Source of the DNA: Streptomyces sp. NRRL S-1022
GTDB lineage: Bacteria; Actinomycetota; Actinomycetes; Streptomycetales; Streptomycetaceae
Direction of reading: 5' to 3'
Assembly: GCF_000720135.1 (NCBI RefSeq)
Contig: NZ_JOIU01000005.1
Coordinates: 359,819 to 423,818 of the forward strand
Length of the DNA: 64,000 nucleotides
Shown here: positions 18,167-26,031 of the stretch, one piece after another
Layout of the letters: each line of letters starts with the position of its first letter
Position numbering within the stretch: the first letter of the stretch is position 1
Program-made: the position numbers and the translations under genes
The notes under the pieces: generated by a model
The model's input: the letters and a program-made list of their open reading frames with translations, nothing else
Databases searched by the model: none
What the model was told of the DNA's origin: nothing

Positions 18167-19138
18167 TCACTTCCCGGTGGCCTTGGCCAGGGCCTGCTCG
18201 ATGCCCTGCAGCTCGGTGGTCTGCCACTGCTGGAAGGTGGCCCCGGCGGGGGACAAGGTCTCGGTCAGCGTGGCGACCGGGATGCCTTCCGCCTTGGCCT
18301 CCTTGACCTGCGCCTGCACGTCCGGCGTGGAGTTCTGGGAGTTGTAGACGTAGATCTTGATCTTCTTGTTCTTGATCTGTTGGTCGATGGTGGCCTTGTC
18401 CTTGGCCGTGGGGTCGGAGCCCTCGCTCATCGCGTCCAGGAACGTCTCGGGAGTGAGCATCTTCAGCCCCAGGCCCTCGGCGAGCGGCGTGACGATGGAC
18501 TCCGAGGCGCCGATCGGGGTCCCGGCGTACTTTGCCTTGATGTCCGCGATGAGCTTGTTGTAGCCGGCGAGCGTCTTGGTCTCGAAGGTCGTCTTCTGCC
18601 GGTCGAAGTAGGAGGCGTCGGCCGGGTCGATCTTCTTGTAGTCGGTGGTGATCTTCTCGATGACCTGGTGGACGTCGTCCGGGGAGTACCAGCGGTGCGG
18701 GTTGCCACCCGGCTTGATCCCGACCAGGTCCCCGACCTTCAGCTCGGTCCGCGCGCTGCCGGGGTTGGAGGCGAGCAGCTTGTCGGCCCAGGCGTCGTAG
18801 CCGATGCCGTTGACGATCGCGTACTGGGCGCCGGCCACGGTGCGGGCGTCGGCGGCGGTCGGCTCGTAGTCGTGCGGGTCGGTGGCCGGATTGGTGATGA
18901 TGCTGGTCACCTTCACGTGGCTGCCGCCGAGCTGGGAGGCGATGCTGCCCCAGAAGTTCTCCGCCGCCACCACCTGGATCGCCTTGCCCGAGCCGCTGCC
19001 GGCCGCGGCGCTGTCGCTGGCGTGCGGGGAGGAGGTCGAGCAGGCGGTCGCCGTCACGGCCGTCAGGGCGGCCGCCGCGGTGACCAGTGCGATCCTCGCG
19101 GACGATCGGGTGGCACGGGAGACGGGGGCGGTGGACAT
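18167..19138 (-). CDS. znuA: Zinc-binding lipoprotein of ABC transporter (ZnuA type)
   Basis: 323 residues with a lipoprotein signal peptide: basic start, hydrophobic stretch and lipobox TATAC. The cluster A-I substrate-binding fold is evident: VVAAENFWGSIASQLGG, the metal site DPHDYEPTAAD, NGIGYDAW, GNPHRWYSPDDV, and a C-terminal YVYNSQNSTPDVQAQVKEA segment. There is no His-rich loop of the Gram-negative ZnuA kind. It captures zinc outside the membrane and delivers it to the permease pair. Two Zur boxes lie 75-120 bases upstream of the ATG. Confidence 0.92.
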   Translation of the reverse strand: MSTAPVSRATRSSARIALVTAAAALTAVTATACSTSSPHASDSAAAGSGSGKAIQVVAAENFWGSIASQLGGSHVKVTSIITNPATDPHDYEPTAADARTVAGAQYAIVNGIGYDAWADKLLASNPGSARTELKVGDLVGIKPGGNPHRWYSPDDVHQVIEKITTDYKKIDPADASYFDRQKTTFETKTLAGYNKLIADIKAKYAGTPIGASESIVTPLAEGLGLKMLTPETFLDAMSEGSDPTAKDKATIDQQIKNKKIKIYVYNSQNSTPDVQAQVKEAKAEGIPVATLTETLSPAGATFQQWQTTELQGIEQALAKATGK

Positions 19139-19214
19139 GCGGGGAGCTCCTTAGGGCGATGCCGGACGCGAGGCGAAAACGCGCCAGCTGTAGGGCGACA
19201 CTTTCGACGCTAGA

Positions 19215-19229
19215 TGGGAATGATTTTCA
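19215..19229 (-). promoter_or_regulatory. Zur box 1 before znuA
   Basis: TGGGAATGATTTTCA on the plus strand; on the coding strand it is followed two bases later by a -10-like TAGCGT. It is the closest match in the window to the Streptomyces Zur consensus. Confidence 0.85.
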
Positions 19230-19242
19230 GATCAACGTCAGA

Positions 19243-19257
19243 TGAAAACCGTTGCCA
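19243..19257 (-). promoter_or_regulatory. Zur box 2 before znuA
   Basis: TGAAAACCGTTGCCA, 28 bases from box 1. It is almost the same as the box at 8464 (TGAAAACCGTTTCCA). Tandem boxes would give tight, cooperative control. Confidence 0.7.
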
Positions 19258-19385
19258 TCTTTTGACCGGGCGTACGACTGCTCGGGGCTGCGCAGGTAGG
19301 GGTGTGGTGGATGGTGCCGGGCCAAGCGTGGCGGCCGTCGCTCACGAGGACCCGGGGCCCCGGTTGGGCAGTGGCTGGCCTGGTT

Positions 19386-19500
19386 GCTAGCGCCGCCCGG
19401 GTGGCCACCACCCTCCAGGCCCTCGCCACCCCTTCCCGGCTGCTGATCCTCTCCCGCCTGCGGGAGGGCCCCTGCGCCGCCACCGAACTCGCCACCGAGG
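19386..19500 (+). pseudogene. Truncated ArsR-family regulator
   Basis: The stretch reads RVATTLQALATPSRLLILSR followed by LREGPCAATELATE, the start of the winged helix of ArsR/SmtB-type metal regulators. It then runs into unrelated sequence (CIKPPCGFRLFGRAT) and a stop, so the recognition helix and metal site are gone. Such regulators often stand next to zinc uptake genes. Only about 38 codons are recognisable. Confidence 0.7.
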
Positions 19501-20034
19501 AGTGCATCAAGCCTCCGTGCGGTTTCAGGCTGTTCGGAAGGGCCACATGACGAAAAACAGCGTTGACAGACGGCATGTCATGTCAGCTGCGGGCCAGTTG
19601 GTTCACCATGCGGCCGCCCTCTTGCGCTGGTCAAGGCCATGCCAATGCAGGTCTTGTGAGGCTGCCGGGGTCAGCGAGTGAACTGCCGTTGGTGCTGGTG
19701 TGTCCGCATGCTCCTCGCCCTGGCCACGAGACATCGGACGGCCCTGAACGAATCGTTGCGGCTGCTGAGGCTGTTTGAAGTCGACGGCTTGGCCGAGCGG
19801 AAAGCGTGTTCTCCTCGGCGTCGCGCATCATCCGTGCCGACGCCTGTACGAAGTGATCCAGGGTTCTCCTTCACTTCGGCGTCTTGCGTGGGCGGCTATT
19901 GAGCTCGGCGGTGACGGTGTCCAGATCCTTGCGGGTGCGGGCTGACAGGCCGGTGCCTTCGGGACGGCTGATTGTGACGGGAACCTCCCTGTGGAGCACC
20001 TCCCGGACTCCCGACCCGCGTCGATAATGACCTT
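19501..20034. other. Intergenic region without a recognised gene
   Basis: About 530 bases between the ArsR relic and a protease gene. No protein pattern was recognised. The right end should hold the protease promoter. Confidence 0.4.
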
Positions 20035-20904
20035 GTGCGCTCGCTAGCCAGGAATGCCATCCTGCCCCTGACGCTGGTCATCGTCGGAACAGCCGCAGCG
20101 GTGGGCGACACCGCGTGGGAAACCCATACGGTCACAAGCAGCGGGCGCAGCGGTTTCGGCAAGTCCGGCGAGCGGGGCCAGTCCCCGCAGGACCAGGACC
20201 AGGCCCTCTCCGCGACGGCCCCGGCCAAGGACGGCAACGCGTACACCCCCCGCAGGACCGAGGAGAACGCCCGGATCGGCGCGGTCTTCGAGAAGGACGA
20301 CCGGGGCGCGCACTTCTGCACGGCGAGCGTGGTGCGGAGTCCGGGCCGGAACATGCTGATCACCGCGGCCCACTGCGCCTTCGACGCCGACTCCGGACAG
20401 CCGCTGAACGACCTGGTCTTCGCCCCCGGCTACCGCAACGGCGACGAACCCACCGGCCTGTGGAAGGTCAGCAAGGTGGTCGTCGACGACCGCTGGGCCA
20501 AGTCGCAGGACGAGGACCTTGACGTCGCCTTCCTCGTCCTCGACCAGAAGGACGGCAAGGATATCCAGGACGTCCTGGGCGGCAACACCCTCGGCATGGA
20601 CCGCGGCTTCGACAACAAGGTCAAGATCACCGGCTATCCCACCAGCCGTGACACCCCGATCTCCTGCCAAAACCGCACCACGAAGTTCAGCGACACCCAG
20701 CTGCGCATCCAGTGCACCGACCTCGAGGACGGGACCAGCGGCAGCCCCTGGCTCGCCGACTACGACCCCAAGAGCCACACCGGCACGGTCATCGGCGTCC
20801 TGGGAGGCCACGAAGGCGGCGGCGACCAGGACGACGTCTCCTACGCCGCGTACTTCGACGACGACATCGCCAAGCTCTACCGACGGGCCCAGGACGAGGA
20901 CTGA
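20035..20904 (+). CDS. Secreted trypsin-like serine protease
   Basis: 289 residues from a GTG, with an N-terminal hydrophobic segment (LPLTLVIVGTAAAVG) acting as a signal peptide or anchor. The chymotrypsin-fold triad is visible: His in ITAAHCAF, Asp in DEDLDVAFLVL and Ser in DGTSGSPW. Cys pairs (FCTASVV with AAHC, and ISC with IQC) should form disulfides. Residues 28-75 form a polar propeptide-like region. It stands alone, with IS110 downstream. Confidence 0.88.
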   Translation: MRSLARNAILPLTLVIVGTAAAVGDTAWETHTVTSSGRSGFGKSGERGQSPQDQDQALSATAPAKDGNAYTPRRTEENARIGAVFEKDDRGAHFCTASVVRSPGRNMLITAAHCAFDADSGQPLNDLVFAPGYRNGDEPTGLWKVSKVVVDDRWAKSQDEDLDVAFLVLDQKDGKDIQDVLGGNTLGMDRGFDNKVKITGYPTSRDTPISCQNRTTKFSDTQLRIQCTDLEDGTSGSPWLADYDPKSHTGTVIGVLGGHEGGGDQDDVSYAAYFDDDIAKLYRRAQDED

Positions 20905-20989
20905 GCCGCCCAGCTCATCCGCGCCCAGTCTCACGGCGAAGGGCAGTACTTCGGCGGGCTTCCTCGCTGTCCGTCACTGCCGGTCATGA

Positions 20990-22440
20990 GTGGGCGAGAA
21001 GTCAGCTCATTATCAGCCTGCCCAGGCCAGGTTGAGCGTCGGTTCGTTCGAAGCCATCCGGCGGTGATCGAGTCGCGCCGTTGTGGCGGGATCGATGGGA
21101 CGGTTGCGCCGTGCCGTCCCGGGCGGGGGTCTGACTCATGAGATCTATGACCGCAGTGTTCAGTCACAGGCTTGTCGACTGTCGTCCGGGATGGTGCCTT
21201 CTGTCACCGAGCCACAGGGCGTGTCCCAATAGGGCCTTGCCGTCTTTCAGGCGCCATCACGGTTCAGACCGCCCGAGCGGGCCGGTGCCATCCACCCAGC
21301 ACGTCACCACGCGGGAGGCAACCACCATGACGACCAGACAGCGCAGCACCTCCTCCAGCACCGATCCGCCCGCTCGGGGCGAAATTGTTCTGGGCGTGGA
21401 CACGCACGGCGAGGTTCACGTCGCCGCCGTGGTCTCCCCGCTGGGCAAGGTAGTGGGCACCGAGTCCTTTCCGGCGACAGCGGCCGGCTACCGACGGCTG
21501 CTCGTGTGGGCCCGCAAGCGGGGGACGGTGCGCCGGGCCGGTGTGGAGGGCACAGGCACCTTCGGAGCGGGCCTGTCCCGCTACCTGCTGGCTCAGCACG
21601 TCGAAGTGATCGAAGTGAATCGGCCGGACCGCACGGCCCGCCGGCTGCTCGGCAAGTCGGACCCGCTCGATGCGCAAGCTGCCGCGCGGGCCGTGCTCAG
21701 CGGCCGCGCCCGGGCCCAGGCAAAAGCCGGCGACGGACCGGTGCACAGCGCCCGGATGCTCAAGCTCGCCAAGGACTCCGCGGTCAAGGCCCGCACCCAG
21801 GCGATCAACCAGCTCAAAGCCGTCCTGGTCATCGCCGATCCCGCACTGCGGGAACGGCTGCCGAGCTTAGGCAATGCCGACTTGTTCCATACCTGTGCGC
21901 GCCTCGGCCTACGTGACGGTGAGGGCGACGATGACGTGGTGGCCCAGGCCACCCACATGGCGTTGCGCATGCTGGCCGAGCGCATCGAACAGCTCACCGG
22001 GCAGATCGACGAGCTGAACCAACGCATAACCCGGCTCGTCGAACGTCACGCCCCACAGCTACTCGTACCGGTGGGCATCGGTCCGGACAGCGCAGTCACC
22101 TTGCTGATCACCATGGGGGACAACCCCGAGCGGCTGAACACTGAGGCATCCTTTGCTGCGCTTTGCGGAGTCAGCCCCGTCGAGTATTCGTCGGGCCGTC
22201 GGAGCACGCGCCGGCTCAACCACGGCGGCGACCGCCAGGCGAACGCGGCCCTGCACCGCATCGTCTTCACCCGCCTGCGCCACGACCCGCGCACCCAGGC
22301 GTACTACGAACGCCGCACCCAGGAGGGCAAGACCCGACGCGAGATCATCCGATGCCTCAAGCGATATGCCGCCCGCGAGGTCTTCAACCTGGTCAGGACG
22401 GTATCCAGCGATCCCCCGTTATAGGGGCGTCTTCGACTTC
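20990..22440 (+). mobile_element. IS110 family insertion element (ends not determined)
   Basis: An intact IS110 transposase gene with about 420 non-coding bases in front (20905-21326) and little behind. IS110 elements lack terminal inverted repeats, so the ends cannot be set by eye. In the IS110 group the long 5' non-coding end encodes a structured bridge RNA that guides target choice, and this left flank has the right position and length for one. The limits given are approximate. Confidence 0.6.
21327..22424 (+). CDS. IS110 family transposase
   Basis: 365 residues from an ATG with GGGAGG 9 bases upstream. The N-terminal RuvC-like DEDD domain shows VLGVDTHGEVHVAAV, GVEGTGTFGAGLSRYL and KSDPLDAQAAARA. 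The C-terminal Transposase_20 domain shows VPVGIGPDSAVTLL, SFAALCGVSPVEYSSGRRST (with the catalytic Ser region) and GDRQANAALHRIV. No frameshift or stop is present and the length is normal, so it may be active. Confidence 0.95.
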   Translation: MTTRQRSTSSSTDPPARGEIVLGVDTHGEVHVAAVVSPLGKVVGTESFPATAAGYRRLLVWARKRGTVRRAGVEGTGTFGAGLSRYLLAQHVEVIEVNRPDRTARRLLGKSDPLDAQAAARAVLSGRARAQAKAGDGPVHSARMLKLAKDSAVKARTQAINQLKAVLVIADPALRERLPSLGNADLFHTCARLGLRDGEGDDDVVAQATHMALRMLAERIEQLTGQIDELNQRITRLVERHAPQLLVPVGIGPDSAVTLLITMGDNPERLNTEASFAALCGVSPVEYSSGRRSTRRLNHGGDRQANAALHRIVFTRLRHDPRTQAYYERRTQEGKTRREIIRCLKRYAAREVFNLVRTVSSDPPL

Positions 22441-22508
22441 AAGCCCCTGCAAAGGCGGCCGGCGGAGGATCCCGAGTGGGTGTGCTGCAGCTCCAGCCGC
22501 GGCACCGT

Positions 22509-22604
22509 TCATTTCCGCAGGTGGTCGTAGTCGTAGCCCTTGTCTGCGTGGAGCTTGGCCGGACGCCGACGGCGGGGGCCGCGGCGGGAGCGGTTGCTGG
22601 ATGG
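22509..22604 (-). mobile_element. IS5-type transposase fragment
   Basis: RRGPRRRRPAKLHADKGYDY followed by DHLRK and a stop matches the DKGYD region of IS5-family DDE transposases. Only about 32 codons remain, and it is joined in frame to the tail of an unrelated gene (22605-23514). Confidence 0.6.
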
Positions 22605-23514
22605 GCCGTAACCACGCCCCGAGTGGCCGTCCTTCTGTCGAGCCGGACGGCTCTGGGGCAGCCGTGGCCATGGATCGACCAGGACACCGGTGATCTCCTG
22701 CCATGCCCTGTGCTCGAAGCCACTGTCGTGCCAGTGCTGCAACCCGCGACATGTGTTGTATGACCACATCACCGCGGTGTACTGGTCCCGGACGCGCTCC
22801 TCGGTGAACGCGGTCTGCACCTGGTCGGGGGTGAGCCCGGTCCGTATCCGGCCACCCAAGGTGTCCTGAACGTCGTCGAGGGTCTGCAGAAAGATTTCGA
22901 AGATGTGCCTTTTGTTGCTGTAGGTCGAGTACACGTAGTACCCCCACATGGGCTGGCCGACAGCATCAACTATCGCTGCGGCGAGCTCGGCACACTCGCG
23001 CAGGTCGCGTTCACGCTCTTCCTGTTTCTTCCGTTCCAGCAGTGTGTCGCTTCATACGCTCCTCGTCCTCGCGTGCGGCCTCGACACATCGGGTCAGGTC
23101 ACCTGCCTGCTCCCGGTAATGCCGGCAGGCGGTGAGCGCGTCGTAGCGCAGGCGTTGCATTGTGGCGTCGTAGTCGGCACGCAGCCGCCGGTTGCGCCAG
23201 GCGTGGCGGACCCGCCAGATAAGTTGGGGCAGTGGGGCCTCGGCCCGGTACATATGAAGACTGGCCTGACGTTGTTCGTCATTCAGGATCTTCATTGCGT
23301 ACAGGAACGCCTCGGTGGCGGCGTACCATCGTGCGGCGTCCATAGCGGGGGCCAATATGAACTCCGACTTGTCGAGGTCGGAGAACTCAGGGCTGAGGGC
23401 ACAGTAAAGGGCTCCGGTGGCGTTGCCCTATTCGTCCTCCAGGCTCATCGTGTCGTGCCGGACTAATGGACCAAGTCTCGCGTAGTGGACCCTGACGATG
23501 GTGTCCTTGGTCAT
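22605..23514 (-). pseudogene. Decayed gene for a coiled-coil protein of unknown function
   Basis: An ATG at 23514 starts MTKDTIVRVHYARLGPLVRH, which reaches an in-frame TAG at 23428-23430. Beyond it the same frame continues as GNATGALYCALSPEFSDLDK and an Ala/Arg-rich region to DEERMKRH. A +1 frame change near 23040 then links to LLERKKQEERERDLRECAEL and VGQPMWGYYVYSTYSNKRH, and on to HRAWQEITGVL. Together these give about 300 residues with a charged coiled coil in the middle. The end is replaced by an IS5 fragment. No family is recognised. Confidence 0.6.
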
Positions 23515-23659
23515 CGCGGCCTGCCTCCTGGGGGCGGGTATCTCGCATAAGTCCTACCCAGTGAGCCTTCTCAACCTCTTCACGGGGCGGAAGTTGGCCG
23601 TAGCGAGGCCCCTGGTGGACGAGTTTTCAGCCAGAAGCACCGGATCCACCGGAGGTTTC

Positions 23660-23995
23660 GCGTGCTTGTCCACTTGTCCGAACTGGACCTGTCCAGCTCC
23701 GCCTGCGCTTCCCCCTTACTCGCCTGCGGGAACACCGCCAGGTACTCGGTACCCGTTGGCGGCGTCTGAGTGCCGACCGGCAGGTTTCGCCGACCTCGCC
23801 CACATCCACATCCGTAACGGTCGCCCCCATGCCCAGCTGGCGGCAACATTCGGCATCGGAACCACCACCGCCCACCGCTGTGTCACCGAAGCTGTCGGCC
23901 TCGCGGGCCCGCCCGCCCCGACCGTGCCGGCGGCTCGGGCGGCTCCTGAAGGCGTACATCCTGCCGGACAGCACGCTATCGCCGATCGGCCGGGG
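23660..23995 (+). mobile_element. IS5-type transposase remnant, several frame changes
   Basis: Pieces of a DDE_Tnp_4-like IS5 transposase occur in order but in different frames: VLVHLSELDLSSSA, then LREHRQVLGTRWRRLSADRQ, then AQLAATFGIGTTTAHRCVTE (the helix-turn-helix) and LLKAYILPDSTLSPIGR (matching the KAFVILDGTLLPIDR region). The catalytic end is lost. Confidence 0.65.
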
Positions 23996-24098
23996 CACCC
24001 CCAGCCGAAGGCTGGGGTAGCGCCAGTGGGCTATTGCAGGAGGCGTCGGCCTGTCACGCTGGTCGTGCTACCGGTGCGGTGCGTTGAGGAGTTGGGCT

Positions 24099-24314
24099 GT
24101 GACGGGGACGGGCTCCGGAGAAGCAAGGCGGGTTGCGGGGTGGTATCGGTTGACGGTGGTCCTGGGCCGCGGCGGCATGGGGGTCGTGTGGCGGGCAACC
24201 GACGAGTTGATCGGCCGTACGGTCGCAGTGAAAAAGTTACGGGCCCCGCAGGGTCTTTCCGGTCGGGAGCGGGAGGTCTTATGGGCGGAATACCCGCCTG
24301 ATCGGCGACCGTGA
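24099..24314 (+). pseudogene. Truncated Ser/Thr protein kinase (N-lobe only)
   Basis: From a GTG the frame reads GWYRLTVVLGRGGMGVVWRA, with the kinase glycine loop, and TVAVKKLRAPQG, with the ATP-binding lysine. It then goes SGREREVLWAEYPPDRRP and ends. A full PknB-type kinase would continue for over 200 more residues with HRD and DFG motifs, none of which is present. Confidence 0.75.
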
Positions 24315-24470
24315 CCGCGCCAGCCTCCTCCGCTGATCCGCGAGGCCCGAAGAAGGCTGCGAACTCGCGGCAGCCGAAGTGGGGCTGTTCGTAGCAGGCA
24401 CCACGTGCGAGCCGGCGATCGAACTGGTCGCGGTACTTCGGTAAGGGCGCGGTGGTCTGGTGCCGGGCGT

Positions 24471-24724
24471 CTGTCGGTCGGCTTTTGGGGCGACCGAGGA
24501 TCGCAATGATTACGAACCGCCGACCCCGCCAGACCCGAGACTAGCGGTCGCTCTTGGCGGCGACTGAGGATCGCAACCGCATGATGGCGCTGGGGCACCG
24601 CACGCTCGTCGCAGGTGGCGGGCATCCTTCGGGGCGGCCGAGGATCGCAACCCCCGGGACGACCTCTGCGAGCACTGTGAGGGCGGCCTGGCAGGCGCTC
24701 TTCGGGGCGGTCGAGGATCGCAAC
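24471..24724. CRISPR. Small degenerate CRISPR-like array (four 37-nt repeats)
   Basis: Four related 37-base units start at 24471, 24541, 24615 and 24688, separated by unrelated stretches of 33, 37 and 36 bases. Each starts near CTGGCGGTCGCTC, has TTCGGGGCGGCC in the middle and ends GAGGATCGCAAC (last base T in the first copy). The ends are nearly invariant while the middle varies. Paired changes in the inner hairpin (for example CGGTCG with CGACCG in copy 1, GTCGC with GCGAC in copy 2) keep the stem. The spacing is that of a CRISPR array with 37-base repeats. No cas genes are in the window, and the repeats diverge more than in a working array. Confidence 0.55.
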
Positions 24725-24768
24725 ATCGACATGGACAACTTGCGCGCGCCGGTGCGTGTGATTGAGAT

Positions 24769-24816
24769 GGAGCAGGCGCTTAGAAGGCGCCTGCTCCATC
24801 CACTGAGCTACGGGGA
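24769..24816 (-). other. tRNA-Arg(UCU)-like 5' fragment with an extended anticodon hairpin
   Basis: On the minus strand the sequence starts TCCCCGTAGCTCAGTGGATG, like the acceptor 5' strand and D-arm of a tRNA. An 11-bp perfect stem (GGAGCAGGCGC with GCGCCTGCTCC, 24769-24779 and 24787-24797) around the loop CTTCTAA follows; this is the anticodon loop of tRNA-Arg(UCU). No variable loop, T-arm or acceptor 3' strand follows, so it cannot be a working tRNA. Confidence 0.5.
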
Positions 24817-25027
24817 CTGAGCTGCGAAAACGCAGTATCTTAGGTGCTTGCCCATGTGGCCTGTGGGACCTATGTGGGATCTTCGAGCTTCGTGGAACGG
24901 TGGGACGCTGCGGCATCCCGGTGGCCCGGACGTAGCGTCTCACACCATCTTCACAGGGCCGAAGCCCCTCGCGGAAACAATCCTAGGCCCGCCCGGCGTT
25001 GACGATCTTCGAGCCGAAGAGGGGAAG

Positions 25028-25717
25028 GTGTCGGGCCTGAAGCTGTTCCACACGACGACGAGCGGTGCGACCGAGGTGGCGCCGCGTCTTGCTGAGGCCG
25101 AGGCAGATGTGCAGGGCATGGTCGAGACGCACATGGAGACGCTGCTGGGGGTCCGGTTTCTGGCGAGCGAGTACAGCACTGGACCTGTCCACGGGGGCAG
25201 GATCGATTCGCTCGGCCTGGACGAGAACGGATCACCCGTTGTCGTGGAGTACAAGCGCGGCCTCGACGCCGGCGTCATCAACCAGGGGCTGTTCTACTTG
25301 AGCTGGCTCGTGGACCACAGGGCGGAGTTCGAGCACCTGGTCCAAGGCTGGCTCGGGGCCCCGGCCGCGGCCCAGGTGCTCTGGAGCAGCCCGAGGTTGA
25401 TCTGCATCGCCGGGGACTTCACCCGCTACGACGTGCACGCCGTGCGCGAGCACCGGCGCAGCATCGACCTGGTCCGCTACCGACTCTTCGGCAGAGACCT
25501 GCTCGGCCTTGAGACCGTGGCCTCAGTCAGCGGCAGGTCGCCGGCCGTACGACGGGCCCGCGGGCAGTCGACCGTACTGGCAGTGAAGGACGGCCAGAGC
25601 ACGGCGCTGGCCGAGCTGGGGCAGTGCGCCAGCATCAGCGAGCGGCGCTCGGATTGTGATCATTTCGGTGGTGCCTTCCGACGTAATGGGCATGCAGTGG
25701 CGGTGGTTGATCAATGA
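25028..25717 (+). CDS. PD-(D/E)XK nuclease-like protein (DUF91/NucS-type domain), possibly shortened
   Basis: 229 residues from a GTG preceded by GAAGAGGGGAAG; the frame is open upstream to 24848, but homologues of this type start near the LKLF segment. The nuclease core is clear: ETLLGVRFLASEYSTG, then GGRIDSLGLDENG, then VVVEYKRG, giving Asp60, Glu74 and Lys76. It continues GLFYLSWLVDHRAEFEHLVQ and a conserved RLICIAGDFTRYD. After about residue 165 the sequence is low in features and Ser/Arg-rich, where relatives often carry another domain. It could act on nucleic acid in defence or repair. It lies just after the CRISPR-like array. A perfect hairpin follows the stop. Confidence 0.72.
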   Translation: MSGLKLFHTTTSGATEVAPRLAEAEADVQGMVETHMETLLGVRFLASEYSTGPVHGGRIDSLGLDENGSPVVVEYKRGLDAGVINQGLFYLSWLVDHRAEFEHLVQGWLGAPAAAQVLWSSPRLICIAGDFTRYDVHAVREHRRSIDLVRYRLFGRDLLGLETVASVSGRSPAVRRARGQSTVLAVKDGQSTALAELGQCASISERRSDCDHFGGAFRRNGHAVAVVDQ

Positions 25718-25718
25718 T

Positions 25719-25757
25719 GCGCGGGATCGCCGGTTTGGCTAACCGGCGATCCCGCGC
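25719..25757 (+). terminator. Strong terminator hairpin
   Basis: A perfect 17-bp stem (arm GCGCGGGATCGCCGGTT, 25719-25735 with 25741-25757) around TGGCT, starting two bases after the nuclease-like gene's stop. Confidence 0.85.
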
Positions 25758-26031
25758 TATGTTGCCCCCGCTCTGCCTGCGTGCCGCTCGCCGAGTCGGA
25801 TCACAGAGCGCCTATGGGCTGATCTTCGAACGGTTCGCGGCGGGAGTCGGTGAGCACAGGACCCAGGCTTACGGGGTTCGCCCCGTTGAGGGCTTGGCAG
25901 GGAGCGTCGGCTAGTTCGTGACCCTGGTGGCGTCATGGTCACTGGGGTCGGCGGCGTAGGTCGGTCATGCGGAGCGGGGCTCCTTCTGCCGGCGGCCAGA
26001 CCGGTCGGGTCCGGCCGCCAGAAGGGTCGGG

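Noticed and set aside
22605..23514. The amber codon at 23428-23430 as programmed readthrough or a recoded residue
   Set aside because: A second lesion (the frame change near 23040) and a foreign 3' end show simple decay. No recoding structure was seen.
24769..24816. A functional tRNA-Arg gene
   Set aside because: There is no T-arm, variable loop or acceptor 3' strand after the anticodon stem, and the stem is 11 bp long.
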